From Candidatus Kuenenia stuttgartensis (GTDB lineage Bacteria > Planctomycetota > Planctomycetia > Gemmatales > Gemmataceae), in NCBI GenBank assembly GCA_945875585.1, contig CAMCLK010000047.1:1-36994 (forward strand): 36,994 bases of DNA, given 5' to 3'. Numbering within the stretch: position 1 is the first letter of the stretch; each line of letters starts with the position of its first letter. A program made the position numbers and the translations under genes. Shown here in pieces: positions 26,423-34,184 of the stretch. The notes beneath the pieces are model-generated. The model ran no database searches. It had not been told where the DNA came from and was given only the letters and a program-made list of their open reading frames with translations.

Positions 26423-26781
26423 GGCTGCTCACTGACCAGGATGTGTATGAACTCACGATCCGCCAGTTACGCACGAATGGTTATGATGTTATTACCGCGC
26501 GTGACCTAGGACTCTCCCGCGCGCCGGATGACGAGCTTTTGAGGGTAGCGCGTTCCAATGGTCGAATTCTAGTAACGCGTGATCGAGACTATGGAAACCT
26601 TGTATTCCAGCACGCCCATGGTTTTGGAGTGCTTTACCTGCGCATGAAGTTGCCTACGATTGCTCAGGTACATTTAGAATTGGAACGTGTTCTCGGCATG
26701 TATTCACAGGAATCATTAATGGAATCGTTTGTGGTTGTTGAGCTTGGCAGGCACCGCATTCGCAAAAACAGTTCCAATTAG
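26419..26781 (+). CDS. DUF5615 PIN-like protein, probable toxin
   Basis: A 120-residue PIN-like nuclease of the DUF5615 family. MRLLTDQDV carries the first acidic metal-binding residue, LRTNGYDVITARDLGLSRAPDDELL the central part, and GRILVTRDRDYGN the second acidic cluster; RMKLPTIAQVHLELERVL follows. Members are expected to cleave RNA as the toxin of a DUF433 pair, though few have been tested. Its ATG overlaps the DUF433 stop by 4 bases. The C-terminus (GRHRIRKNSSN) is slightly longer than the fold needs. Convergent with the MFS gene, 85 bases away; I see no clear terminator between. Confidence 0.87.
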   Translation: MRLLTDQDVYELTIRQLRTNGYDVITARDLGLSRAPDDELLRVARSNGRILVTRDRDYGNLVFQHAHGFGVLYLRMKLPTIAQVHLELERVLGMYSQESLMESFVVVELGRHRIRKNSSN

Positions 26782-26866
26782 GTGCTTTCGAATTTGATCA
26801 GTGTTATGAGCAGACTCGATAGCACTGGGACTTATCTGAATTTCCGTAGTGCGCCTGCCCTCATTC

Positions 26867-28168
26867 TCAAACATCACTCCGTTTCATCACCCCCTCAATC
26901 TGTTGTTCCGAGCTGATTCCAAGCGCGGCAATGGCTCCCACAATTTGTGTTGCCGCGCATACAGTAAATACCACTGCCCAGCCTGCTGCAGGATCGTCTG
27001 GATAACCCCCGCGAATTTTCGTGAAAATCCAAGGGGCCAGCGCCGCGCCAAAGTTCCCCCACATGTTGGCCCACCCCATCACTGATCCCACATGGCGGCC
27101 GCCCACATCTTGCGTCCATGCCCACACGGGCGCTGTTCCCAGGTCGCTGGCCAACGCCACCAAACACATCAACACTGTAATAGATATTGGATCTGGCTGA
27201 AGTAGGCAGCCCACATAAGCCAATCCAACCAGAACACGCCCCGCGGCAATCGGCATGGCTCGGCCCCAGCGGTGGCCGCACCGGCGCATGCCAAGATCAG
27301 ACAGCCAGCCACCCGCGACCATTCCAAGAATTCCCGCATAAAGCGGCAGGCCCTGATAAAACGCTCGCGTGGCTAAAGGGGTGTCGTGGACTTCCTTGAG
27401 GTAGGTTGGAAACAGGGTGATGATAAACACCCAGGCAAAGTTCGACAGGAACTGCACCAATGAACACATCCATAGGGGGAAGCTCATGGCGAAGTCTTTC
27501 AGAGGTGGTATCGTGGCCTTGATGTGAGCCTTCGCTGGTTCGCTTTCGCCGTTGATCAAACTGGCTTCCGCGTCATTCACCGCCGGATGTTCATTCGGCC
27601 TGTTACGGAACCAGAGGAAAAACACAGCCGCGCCCATCATGCCCGCAACGCCGTAAATGATGAAAGGCAACCGCCAGCCATCGACGGTTGCCGCGGCAAT
27701 GCTGGCTGTCAGAACGGGGGCAATAGCCCCACCCAACCGCCCACCCACTGCAACCAAACCGCTTGCAGTACCACGTTCACGTACTGGGACCCAAGCCTTG
27801 ATCACGCCAGAGGCAAGTGGATAGGCACCTGCCTCGAACATGCCGCAACCCAGTCGCAGCAGCAACAGAGCAGCAAAGCCGCTGGCCACGCCCATCAGCC
27901 CGGTGCAAGCCGACCACAAAAAGAGATAGGCGGAGAGCACGACTCGCGCCCCGTACCGGTCTCCCAGCCAGCCAGCGGGAATTTGAAATAGGGCATAGGC
28001 CCAGAAGAAAGAGGACAATAGCCACGCGTACTGATCCGGGCTGATATTTTGATCCGATTTGATCTGCTCGCCCACAATACTGAGGCATACGCGGTCGAGG
28101 TAGAGCATGACCGCCACGAGCGTGGTGACCACGACCATGACATGCCTGACGCGCGTGGGCTCAGTCAT
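26867..28168 (-). CDS. MFS transporter, anion:cation symporter-like
   Basis: A 433-residue major facilitator with about 12 hydrophobic helices. Motif A is present after helix 2 (AGWLGDRYGARVVLSAYLFLW), and the N-terminus VVVTTLVAVMLYLDRVCLSIV plus the run ALFQIPAGW resemble the anion:cation symporter group that takes up hexuronates, glucarate and similar organic anions. GGAG seven bases before the ATG at 28168 decides the start; a frame from 28210 would overlap the M81 gene. It follows the M81 gene by 22 bases and is likely the uptake system for the same catabolic cluster. Substrate unknown. Confidence 0.88.
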   Translation of the reverse strand: MTEPTRVRHVMVVVTTLVAVMLYLDRVCLSIVGEQIKSDQNISPDQYAWLLSSFFWAYALFQIPAGWLGDRYGARVVLSAYLFLWSACTGLMGVASGFAALLLLRLGCGMFEAGAYPLASGVIKAWVPVRERGTASGLVAVGGRLGGAIAPVLTASIAAATVDGWRLPFIIYGVAGMMGAAVFFLWFRNRPNEHPAVNDAEASLINGESEPAKAHIKATIPPLKDFAMSFPLWMCSLVQFLSNFAWVFIITLFPTYLKEVHDTPLATRAFYQGLPLYAGILGMVAGGWLSDLGMRRCGHRWGRAMPIAAGRVLVGLAYVGCLLQPDPISITVLMCLVALASDLGTAPVWAWTQDVGGRHVGSVMGWANMWGNFGAALAPWIFTKIRGGYPDDPAAGWAVVFTVCAATQIVGAIAALGISSEQQIEGVMKRSDV

Positions 28169-28190
28169 CAACAAACTCCGTGTGAAAACC

Positions 28191-29669
28191 TTATTTGGTC
28201 CATGTCGCATCTGCTTCTAGTGGAAACAGCGGATGCCGCCGGTGCTTGTAATCGAACCGCGAGAGGTCTGCCGTGGTGACACCGGGCGTGTTCACCCGTA
28301 TCAGTGTGGGGCAGACGGGTGCATAGGCGGCAACGGGGGCATGGACCCCCTTGGCAACCAATACCTGATAGCTGGCAGGGTCGATACCGAAGGCGGTCAG
28401 TTGCTTCAGGCTGAAGGGGGCGCACCTTTTGCTAGTGAGCATGATGGTGAGCGAGCCTTGCTGCACCACGGCCGTGGGCCCCTGATCGAAATGTCGGATG
28501 CCACCATGTCGGGCTTCGGTTTCTTCATATTGGCCGTTATGCAGCGAGCGCACCACGAACGGGCCGGGAAGGGGAGAGCCGTGGCGGATATCGGTTGAAG
28601 CGCCCACGGCAAGATCGATGCTAGCGCCGATCCCTGCCATAGCTGCAGCTGCAGATGCTACCGGATCGTGCAGGCAAACAAACGACGGTCCCACATTTTG
28701 CCGCAACAATTCCGCAGCCAATACGGTGCCATCGGCGGGAGATCCGCCCCCCACATTATCGCCCATATCCAATAGGCAGACTGGACCGAGAGATGCCGCC
28801 GCGCGTTTCACGGCTTCGTCGACGGCGATCAGTTTGCCACGGAACTCGTCACGGTGATCCCACCACCACGATGCCAATTCTTGGGCACACGCTCGGGCCA
28901 AGGCGGCATTGTTGTCGGTGGTTACCGTGAGTGCGGCTCCCATTTCAGCCACATCAGCGTAAGGGAAACCCAATAGTACCGAGACGGCCAGCACACCGGG
29001 GCGGGCGCGAATGGCATCGGCCATGGTTGCCAAGTCTTTGCAGGGCGATTCGGCCGTTGCCTGAGCCTCGATATTCACCACCATGGGCAAAAACACCGAG
29101 TCAGTTACAGGCCTTACGTCTCCTTTTATTGCCATATTCATCAGGCGTGCTGCCTGCTGGCCGGTGGCGCGCATATCGATATGCGGATTGGTGCGGTAGG
29201 CAAATACCGCATCCACGGCAGACACCATGCGCGGCGACAGGTTGGCATGAAGGTCGAGTGTGGCCACCACGGGAATTCCCGCTGGGAGCGCGGCCCGCAC
29301 GGCGGTCATCCAGTGGCCATCGAAATCGTGATGGTTTTCAGCAACGGCGGCGCCGTGTGGGGCCATATAAACGCCATCTAGATGCCCGGCATCGGCCACA
29401 GCCTGCACAGCACGCCGTGTCAGTTCCTCGGCAGCCGCTGCGGTGATGGGGCCGGAGGGCAGGGTCCATGCGGCGAACAGCATGACAGCCTCATGCCCAT
29501 CGGCCTCGATCTGTTCGAGGAAGCCGCCTACTTCGTGGTGAGTGCCCGCAAATCGTTGCCGCGCGGCATTCCCCACAGCAAGCGTGTCGTTTTGAAATCG
29601 ATCCAGACCTGTTACGCCAGACGCGAAGGTGTTCGATTCATGCATCAGGCAAACAATACCTACCCGCAT
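28191..29669 (-). CDS. M81-family metallopeptidase (MlrC-like)
   Basis: A 492-residue protein of the M81/MlrC family (microcystinase C-like), zinc enzymes that cleave peptide or amide bonds in small molecules. MRVGIVCLMHESNTFASG is the typical start, GVYMAPHGAAVAENHHD the middle, and likely zinc residues are in TLDLHANLSPRMV and YRTNPHIDMRATG; LLDMGDNVGGGSPADGT marks the C-terminal domain. The ATG at 29669 has CAGGAG nine bases upstream; a TTG at 29699 would overlap the RidA gene. It sits between RidA and an MFS transporter, an arrangement that suggests uptake and hydrolysis of a peptide-like or amide compound. True substrate not known. Confidence 0.9.
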   Translation of the reverse strand: MRVGIVCLMHESNTFASGVTGLDRFQNDTLAVGNAARQRFAGTHHEVGGFLEQIEADGHEAVMLFAAWTLPSGPITAAAAEELTRRAVQAVADAGHLDGVYMAPHGAAVAENHHDFDGHWMTAVRAALPAGIPVVATLDLHANLSPRMVSAVDAVFAYRTNPHIDMRATGQQAARLMNMAIKGDVRPVTDSVFLPMVVNIEAQATAESPCKDLATMADAIRARPGVLAVSVLLGFPYADVAEMGAALTVTTDNNAALARACAQELASWWWDHRDEFRGKLIAVDEAVKRAAASLGPVCLLDMGDNVGGGSPADGTVLAAELLRQNVGPSFVCLHDPVASAAAAMAGIGASIDLAVGASTDIRHGSPLPGPFVVRSLHNGQYEETEARHGGIRHFDQGPTAVVQQGSLTIMLTSKRCAPFSLKQLTAFGIDPASYQVLVAKGVHAPVAAYAPVCPTLIRVNTPGVTTADLSRFDYKHRRHPLFPLEADATWTK

Positions 29670-29673
29670 GGGA

Positions 29674-30060
29674 TTAGGCTCCTGTGCCCCTGAAGGCAAT
29701 CACTTCGATCTCGTACTTAAGTGCCCCGCCCAAGCAGTTAACGATGGTGGCGCGCGCAGGGAACGGTTCGAAGAAATACTCGCGGTACAGCCTGTTATAT
29801 TCCGGAATGTCTTTCGGATTATCAACGTAGCTGCGCACCTGCACCACGTCGGCCAGTGTCAGGTTGGCTGCAGCAAGAATACGTTTGACGTTCTCGACCG
29901 ACCGCCGGAACTCCCCCTCGAAGGTGTCCACAACAATCGCACCGGCATCGTCTACCGACGCCTGACCTGAAACAAAAACGAAGCCGCCGGCACCAGTGGC
30001 AGGGCTGAACGGCAGATGGCTGACGGGCACACCGGCACCGCGAATGACGTCGAAAGGCAC
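29674..30060 (-). CDS. RidA-family protein (enamine/imine deaminase-like)
   Basis: A 128-residue RidA/YjgF-family trimeric protein. FVFVSGQASVDDAGAIV, FRRSVENVKRILAAANLTLADVVQVRSYV and FPARATIVNCLGGALKYEIEVIAF follow the family order; the conserved Arg used for substrate carboxylate binding is the R in ARAT. Such proteins hydrolyse reactive enamine/imine intermediates from amino-acid metabolism, and pathway-specific copies sit in catabolic operons. The start is GTG at 30060 with GAGGA just upstream. It is the first gene of the minus-strand operon with M81 and MFS, and diverges from the RraA gene. Confidence 0.9.
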   Translation of the reverse strand: MPFDVIRGAGVPVSHLPFSPATGAGGFVFVSGQASVDDAGAIVVDTFEGEFRRSVENVKRILAAANLTLADVVQVRSYVDNPKDIPEYNRLYREYFFEPFPARATIVNCLGGALKYEIEVIAFRGTGA

Positions 30061-30122
30061 AGCACGTCCTCAATGAATTGGGGAATTGTAACTTGCGGGG
30101 AGGTACTGCAGACGATACCCCA

Positions 30123-30143
30123 TTCCTTGGGGGAATCAAGGAA
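30123..30143. promoter_or_regulatory. Palindrome in the RidA/RraA divergent gap, possible operator
   Basis: TTCCTTG (30123-30129) and CAAGGAA (30137-30143) form a perfect 7-bp inverted repeat with a 7-base centre in the roughly 100-base gap between the divergent RidA and RraA genes. Placement and symmetry suit a regulator-binding site, but no regulator gene is in the window. Confidence 0.35.
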
Positions 30144-30161
30144 CTTGTTGGGAGTGATGTC

Positions 30162-30833
30162 ATGGCATGGAAAGTAGCGGACCGGGAAATCACGCTGGTG
30201 GACTTACGGGCGTGCTTCACGTCTGCCGTTGTTTCAGATGCGCTGGATTCCGTGGGGTGCAAAAACCAGTCGCCCCGTTTGCAGTTTCGCCCACTCACTT
30301 CTGCCGGGGTGCTGATTGGCAGGTGCCGCACCACCCTGTGGGGTGACATGGCGCACCCAGACCCCAAACCTTACGCGCTTGAACTGAAGGCAGTCGATGC
30401 TTGCAAGGCGAATGATGTGCTCATTTGTGCGGCGGGTGGTTCCATGCGATCGGGAATTTGGGGCGAATTACTTTCGACGGCAGCCCGAAATCAAGGATGT
30501 GTGGGGGTGGTGGTCGATGGCGCTGTACGCGATGTCGACCGGATGTGCCAGATGGCTTTTCCCGCTTTTGCGCTAGGCACTTGTGTTTACGACAGCAAAG
30601 ATCGCCAGAGGGTGGTGGACATCGATGTGCCGGTGGAAATGGGCGGCGTGATTTTCAGCCCGGGTGATCTGGTGGTGGCAGATGAAGACGGTGTTGTGGT
30701 GGTGCCACAGCGTGTGGAGGCGGAAGTGGTGCGTTTGGCGTGGGAAAAGGTGCACGCCGAAAACGAAGTCCGCGACGCCATCGCCCGTGGCATGTTGGCC
30801 ACCCAGGCGTTTGAAAAGTACGGGGTGCTGTGA
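30162..30833 (+). CDS. RraA-family protein
   Basis: A 223-residue protein of the RraA / HMG-aldolase-like family. Key segments: AVVSDALDSVGC, SAGVLIGRCRTTL, GDVL-like NDVLICAAGGSMRSGIWGELLSTAA, GVVVDGAVRDVD with the conserved Arg-Asp used for metal/oxaloacetate binding in the aldolase branch, and PGDLVVADEDGVVVVP. Members with these residues often are 4-hydroxy-4-methyl-2-oxoglutarate aldolases or oxaloacetate decarboxylases rather than RNase E regulators. I start at the ATG at 30162 because GGGAG precedes it; a TTG at 30078 gives an unlikely extension. Divergent from RidA/M81/MFS, so probably part of the same catabolic function. Confidence 0.85.
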   Translation: MAWKVADREITLVDLRACFTSAVVSDALDSVGCKNQSPRLQFRPLTSAGVLIGRCRTTLWGDMAHPDPKPYALELKAVDACKANDVLICAAGGSMRSGIWGELLSTAARNQGCVGVVVDGAVRDVDRMCQMAFPAFALGTCVYDSKDRQRVVDIDVPVEMGGVIFSPGDLVVADEDGVVVVPQRVEAEVVRLAWEKVHAENEVRDAIARGMLATQAFEKYGVL

Positions 30834-30901
30834 AGATGAAATAATCGAGGTGCGTTGATAATGGAATCCCAGGCATAGAAAACGATTGCAAAACGCCGTT
30901 T

Positions 30902-30934
30902 CGACGAGCCCCGCACGCCTGAGTAAGGGGCCAC
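30902..30934 (-). repeat. Dispersed repeat, core-only copy (copy 1)
   Basis: A 33-base copy of the repeat core on the minus strand. It forms a 33-bp inverted pair, with two mismatches, with the core of copy 2 at 31000-31032, 65 bases away. Sequence beyond the core does not match the other copies. Confidence 0.8.
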
Positions 30935-30982
30935 ATTCTCCTTGGCAGAAACGCGCACGAGGATATCAGGGCTGGGCATTAG

Positions 30983-31139
30983 TTTCCGATACTTGGCACG
31001 TGGCCCCTTACACAGTCGTGCGGGGCTCGTCGGTCCTGATGGTTGGGTTGCAGGCTTGTTGACAGAAACGGCACGGGCCTTGCCAATAGTTTCAGATCCG
31101 CACCCAAAATATATCGCGGCATACGGCTGAAGGTTTACG
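30983..31139 (+). repeat. Dispersed repeat, full copy (copy 2)
   Basis: A copy of about 157 bases: head TTTCCGATACTTGGCAC, core GTGGCCCCTTAC then CGTGCGGGGCTCGTCGG, then the conserved TGATGGTTGGG, CACGGGCCTTGCCAAT, TTTCAGATCCGCA and tail GCATACGGCTGAAGG. The core can fold with GGCCCC pairing to GGGGCT. The rest of the 511-base gap between RraA and the DUF4230-like gene holds only copy 1, AT-rich sequence and the promoter region listed below. Confidence 0.85.
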
Positions 31140-31270
31140 TTTTTCTTAGCTCATTAACATCGCTGCTATGGCCCCATTTCTAGGTCCATTTAGCCATTAC
31201 AGATGCTGTCTTATCAATTGCGGCTCGATCTAGCCAATAAATGCAAAGCGATTATACTTGGTCAATGGAA

Positions 31271-31314
31271 TTGATTTATAAAAAGGTTGTGCGTACACTT
31301 GTAAGTGTGATAAT
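31271..31314 (+). promoter_or_regulatory. Candidate promoter and operator-like palindrome
   Basis: TTGATT (31271-31276), 17 bases, TACACT (31294-31299) could be -35/-10; a GATAAT at 31309-31314 is another possible -10. A perfect palindrome ACACTT-GT-AAGTGT at 31295-31308 overlaps both, so a repressor could sit here. It is 31-74 bases before the start of the secreted DUF4230-like gene. Confidence 0.4.
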
Positions 31315-31344
31315 CAGAGACAATTCTTTGTATTGGAGGCGGCA

Positions 31345-32037
31345 ATGATAAACGGAAACATCGTCAAGGTGGCTATTGCAATTTCCCTGTTGCTGTCGGG
31401 ATTGTTGGGTGGTAGGGCTTTGGCAGATTCGAGGACTGAAAAGATTACCAAAGTTAATGCAGCCGCATTAGTAATTGAATTATTATTGCAATTGCCTTGG
31501 GAAAAAATTGCTAAAACAGTTGAGGATAAATTGGTTGGCATTCCGGATAAAAAGGCGCCTCAAAATGCTGTTGCGGCGCCAATTGTAGGCAACATATTCA
31601 AATTAAAAGTGGCTACTCAAGAAATAGAGTCGTTTTCTTCTGATTCCAATCACACCTGGTATGGGTCTTTAACGATTTCTGTTAAGCAGAAGTCGCTTGC
31701 TCACTATTCGTTTGATATGCAGAAGGCCCAGATAGCGGTTTTTCCAAATAATAAACTTGTAAAAATCACGCTGCCGAAATTGGATGTTGATGCGATACAA
31801 ACATTGAATAAAGACACAGATAGGGAAACGTCTTTTATCAGAATTATGTTTCATGGTAATACTTGGCCACATTTGCTTAAGCATGTAGAAAATGGGATAG
31901 AGCATGTCACCAGAACTGAAGCGGATAAGCAGGCAATAATTGTTCGCGCTCAAGTTGTCGAACTTTTCAAGCAGGAAGCTGTCAAGCAAATAAATAAGGC
32001 GTTTCCTGGTGCAGGCGTATTGGTTGTTGTTGAATAA
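31345..32037 (+). CDS. Secreted DUF4230-like protein
   Basis: A 230-residue protein with a signal peptide (IVKVAIAISLLLSGLLGGRALA, cleavage after ALA around residue 27). The mature part has LVIELLLQLPWEKIAKTVED, a beta-rich middle (NHTWYGSLTISVKQKSLAHYSFDM; KLVKITLPKLDVDAIQTL) and a C-terminal amphipathic helix (ADKQAIIVRAQVVELFKQEAVKQINKAFPG) that together resemble DUF4230 proteins; I hold this assignment loosely. GGAGG 5 bases before the ATG at 31345 fixes the start (a TTG at 31333 is the alternative). The gene is markedly more AT-rich than the upstream operons and is bracketed by repeat copies in opposite orientations, so it looks acquired. No function can be given. Confidence 0.7.
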   Translation: MINGNIVKVAIAISLLLSGLLGGRALADSRTEKITKVNAAALVIELLLQLPWEKIAKTVEDKLVGIPDKKAPQNAVAAPIVGNIFKLKVATQEIESFSSDSNHTWYGSLTISVKQKSLAHYSFDMQKAQIAVFPNNKLVKITLPKLDVDAIQTLNKDTDRETSFIRIMFHGNTWPHLLKHVENGIEHVTRTEADKQAIIVRAQVVELFKQEAVKQINKAFPGAGVLVVVE

Positions 32038-32242
32038 ACAGCCTCTTTTCGATTCCTTGTAATCCCATTCCAAGCTCTTCTATGACCGCTTTTGGATAAT
32101 AAAGCCGCAGGATAATATCAAGATTGTTGCATTTTTGAGGCCTTTTGTGCAGCAGCTTTCATTTATATCACAGAATACCTGACTGTGGGCGGGCAATTGT
32201 TTTTCATTGATTTATCGAGCGGGTTTCTGCTAGGAAATCTGC
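32038..32242. other. Non-coding gap, nothing recognised
   Basis: About 200 bases of AT-rich sequence between the DUF4230-like gene and repeat copy 3. No convincing open frame, terminator or RNA gene was seen. Further gap sequence up to the transposase is taken by repeat copies 3 and 4 and a palindrome. Confidence 0.5.
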
Positions 32243-32337
32243 GGTCCCTTACTCAATCGTGCGGGGCTCTTCGGTTCCCCGGGGGGAATTGATCCAAATC
32301 TAAATGGTGGAACGATGCAAGGCTGAGGGGTTGCAAT
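32243..32337 (+). repeat. Dispersed repeat, internally deleted copy (copy 3)
   Basis: Core GGTCCCTTACTC and CGTGCGGGGCTCTTCGG followed after a deletion of the middle by the tail GGCTGAGGGGTTGCAAT. Its tail forms a near-perfect palindrome (32321-32355, two mismatches in 17 bp) with the tail of copy 4, so copies 3 and 4 are joined tail to tail. Confidence 0.75.
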
Positions 32338-32338
32338 A

Positions 32339-32508
32339 ATTGTAACCCTTCAGCCGAGTGCCGCAAAATATTTTGTCTGCGGATCTGAAACAATTGGCAA
32401 GGCCCGTGCAGTTTCTCTCAAGAAGCCTGCGGCCCAACCATCAGAGCCGAAGAGCCCCGCACCAAGTAAGGGGCCACGAGCCAAGTATCAAAATATGAAG
32501 TCACATCC
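32339..32508 (-). repeat. Dispersed repeat, full copy (copy 4)
   Basis: About 170 bases on the minus strand with every block of copy 2 in the same order: head ATGTGACTTCATATTTTGA, core with GTGGCCCCTTAC and GTGCGGGGCTCTTCGG, TGATGGTTGGG, CACGGGCCTTGCCAAT, TTTCAGATCCGCA, tail CTCGGCTGAAGGGTTAC. It is the best preserved copy and lies before the IS66 transposase, inverted relative to copy 5 after it. Confidence 0.85.
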
Positions 32509-32609
32509 ATATACTTTTGCCGTATGCTGTGCATAGTTGTGGTACTCAAGCGGCAAGCCACATTAGAAATCGTGTCAGATGCAGTTGTAAAGTGTTCTAA
32601 TAGATGTTT

Positions 32610-32642
32610 AATTAGCTTCCATGCAACACATGGAAGCTAATT
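32610..32642. repeat. Perfect 14-bp palindrome before the IS66 transposase
   Basis: AATTAGCTTCCATG (32610-32623), a 5-base loop, and its exact complement (32629-32642). Two candidate ATG codons of the transposase N-terminal frame (32621 and 32630) fall inside it, so folding of the mRNA would hide them. It could be a regulatory hairpin or a terminator against outside transcription. Confidence 0.7.
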
Positions 32643-34124
32643 TGACCCTAGATTCAGTTTCTCAACCGTGTCGGCGGTGGTTTTTCTGAGTCGGATGCAC
32701 GCGCGATCGTCGAGCTTGGTCCTGAAGCTGCCATTTTTGCGATCATGACCATGGCCAAACGGCTCGCCGAGTTGGGCGGCGTGATTGGCAAGGCGGACCC
32801 GGCCAGTCCATCTAACCAAATGCCAACGTTCCTCAAATCGGGAACCAAGGGGTGGCGGAAGAAACCCGGTGCCCAACCCGGGCACGCCGGTTCCAGGCGC
32901 GAGACTCCCGATCCCGATAAGACTGTGACGCACACTCTTGAACGATGCCCGGATTGCACCGGCAGCGTAACAAAATTCAAATCCAAACGAACACGAATCA
33001 TCGAGGACATCCAGCCAGACTCCAAGCCTTCGGTCACCGGACATGTAATTTTCCGGTACTGGTTTGCCCATTGCCGCAAAAAAGTGGAACCGGTGGTGGA
33101 TGATGCCTTGCCCGACAGCCAGATCGGCCACCGGGCCATCAGCCTTGCGGGCATGATGCATTACCTTCAGGGCACAACACTGAGTCAGATATTGGATGTT
33201 TACAACTACCATCTACATTTTCAGGTGACCGAAGGCGGGCTGATGCAGGCCTGGCACCGTGTCGGCGAGATCCTCAAGCCCTGGTATGATGCAATCCTCG
33301 AAGAAAGCCAGAATCAAGCAGTTCTCAACGCTGATGAGACAGGATGGCGAGTACAGGGGAAAACCTACTGGCTGTGGTGTCTGGCTACCAAGAACGCAGC
33401 CTACTACCTGATCGACCCAAAGCGCGGTGGAAGTGTGCTGAAGCGGCTGTTCTGTTCATTTTTCAACGGCGTGTTGGTGACCGATTTCTGGGGTGCCTAC
33501 AACTCGGTTTCCTGCCTTGCGAAGCAGAAGTGCCTGCCACACCTGTTGAGGGATCTGAACCGAACCCGGCATTACCACAATCCCGCGGGCGACTGGCCGG
33601 AGTTTCATCGAAAATTGTGCCGGCTGATCATGGACGGAATGCGGTTGAAGAAAGCAGAAAAGGACATAACGTCGGATGTCATGATAAGGCGGAAGGTGAA
33701 AATCAGAAAAAGGCTGGACGAGTTCATCAACCGTGTCTGGGAAGAGAAACATGCCCGACGGTTGTGGAAGAGGCTGAGGCGACACCAAGACGAACTGCTC
33801 ACATTCATTGATCACGAAGAAGTGCCGTCCGATAACAATGGCGGAGAGAGGGCTATTCGTCCTGCTGTTTTGATCCGTAAAAACATTTTTGCAAATGGCA
33901 GTGAGGCGGGGGCGCAAACTCAGGCAATTTTCATGACCATACTGCGCACTCTCAAAAGTGTTATGAATGTGGCTTCATATTTTGAAACTAGGCACGTGGC
34001 CCCTTACTTCGTGCGGGGCTCTTCGGTTTTGATTGGTTGGGCCGCAGGCTTATTGCCAATAGATTCAGATCGCTGGATTTGGAAACCATGTCTGGTCAAA
34101 TATTTTGCCATTCGTCACAGATAA
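32621..34124 (+). pseudogene. IS66-family transposase, frame-damaged and 3'-altered
   Basis: The main frame (ATG at 32745, 459 residues) is an IS66 DDE transposase: zinc motif CPDC, Asp197 (LNADETGW), Asp247 (VTDFWGAYN) and Glu369 (NNGGERAIRP) are present, with WRKKPGAQPGHAGS before them. The normal N-terminus is readable upstream in the same frame (SDARAIVELGPEAAIFAI) but has no start codon before a stop at 32649. A frame from ATG 32621/32630 joins it only if one T is removed from the run at 32681-32685. At the C-terminus, after RTLKS (residue 405), the protein reads into repeat copy 5 for 54 residues. So it is probably a decayed gene; a functional short form from 32745 cannot be excluded. 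Confidence 0.75.
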
Positions 34125-34151
34125 TTCACGGCATACGTCTGAAGGGTTACC
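33964..34151 (+). repeat. Dispersed repeat, rearranged copy (copy 5)
   Basis: Head ATGTGGCTTCATATTTTGA, core GTGGCCCCTTACTTCGTGC and GGGGCTCTTCGG, TTGGTTGGGCCGCAGGCTT, then a deletion of the CACGGGCC block, AATAGATTCAGATC, an unrelated insert, and tail GCATACGTCTGAAGGGTTAC. The first 160 bases are read as the C-terminus of the transposase frame. It lies just before the convergent DUF5690 gene stop. Confidence 0.8.
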
Positions 34152-34184
34152 TTTCACCTAGGTCTAATTGAACATAACAGAAAT

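Larger units (their letters stand above)
32339..34151 (+). mobile_element. IS66-family element remnant bracketed by inverted repeat copies
   Basis: An IS66-type transposase gene lies between repeat copies 4 (minus) and 5 (plus), which form long inverted arms of 150-190 bases. Homology between the arms continues a few bases into the transposase 3' end (CAAAAGT at about 33953). Two readings are possible: the arms are ends of the element, or the IS inserted among or was invaded by an independent repeat. No IS66 accessory genes (tnpA, tnpB) are present. Element limits are therefore provisional. Confidence 0.5.

Noticed and set aside
30834..31344. Structured RNA or riboswitch in the gap
   Set aside because: The strong pairing here is the inverted pair formed by two copies of the dispersed repeat, and nothing matches a riboswitch core I can recognise.
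31669..32073. Minus-strand open frame of 134 codons
   Set aside because: Antisense to the DUF4230-like gene, which has a signal peptide and ribosome site; the antisense frame has neither.
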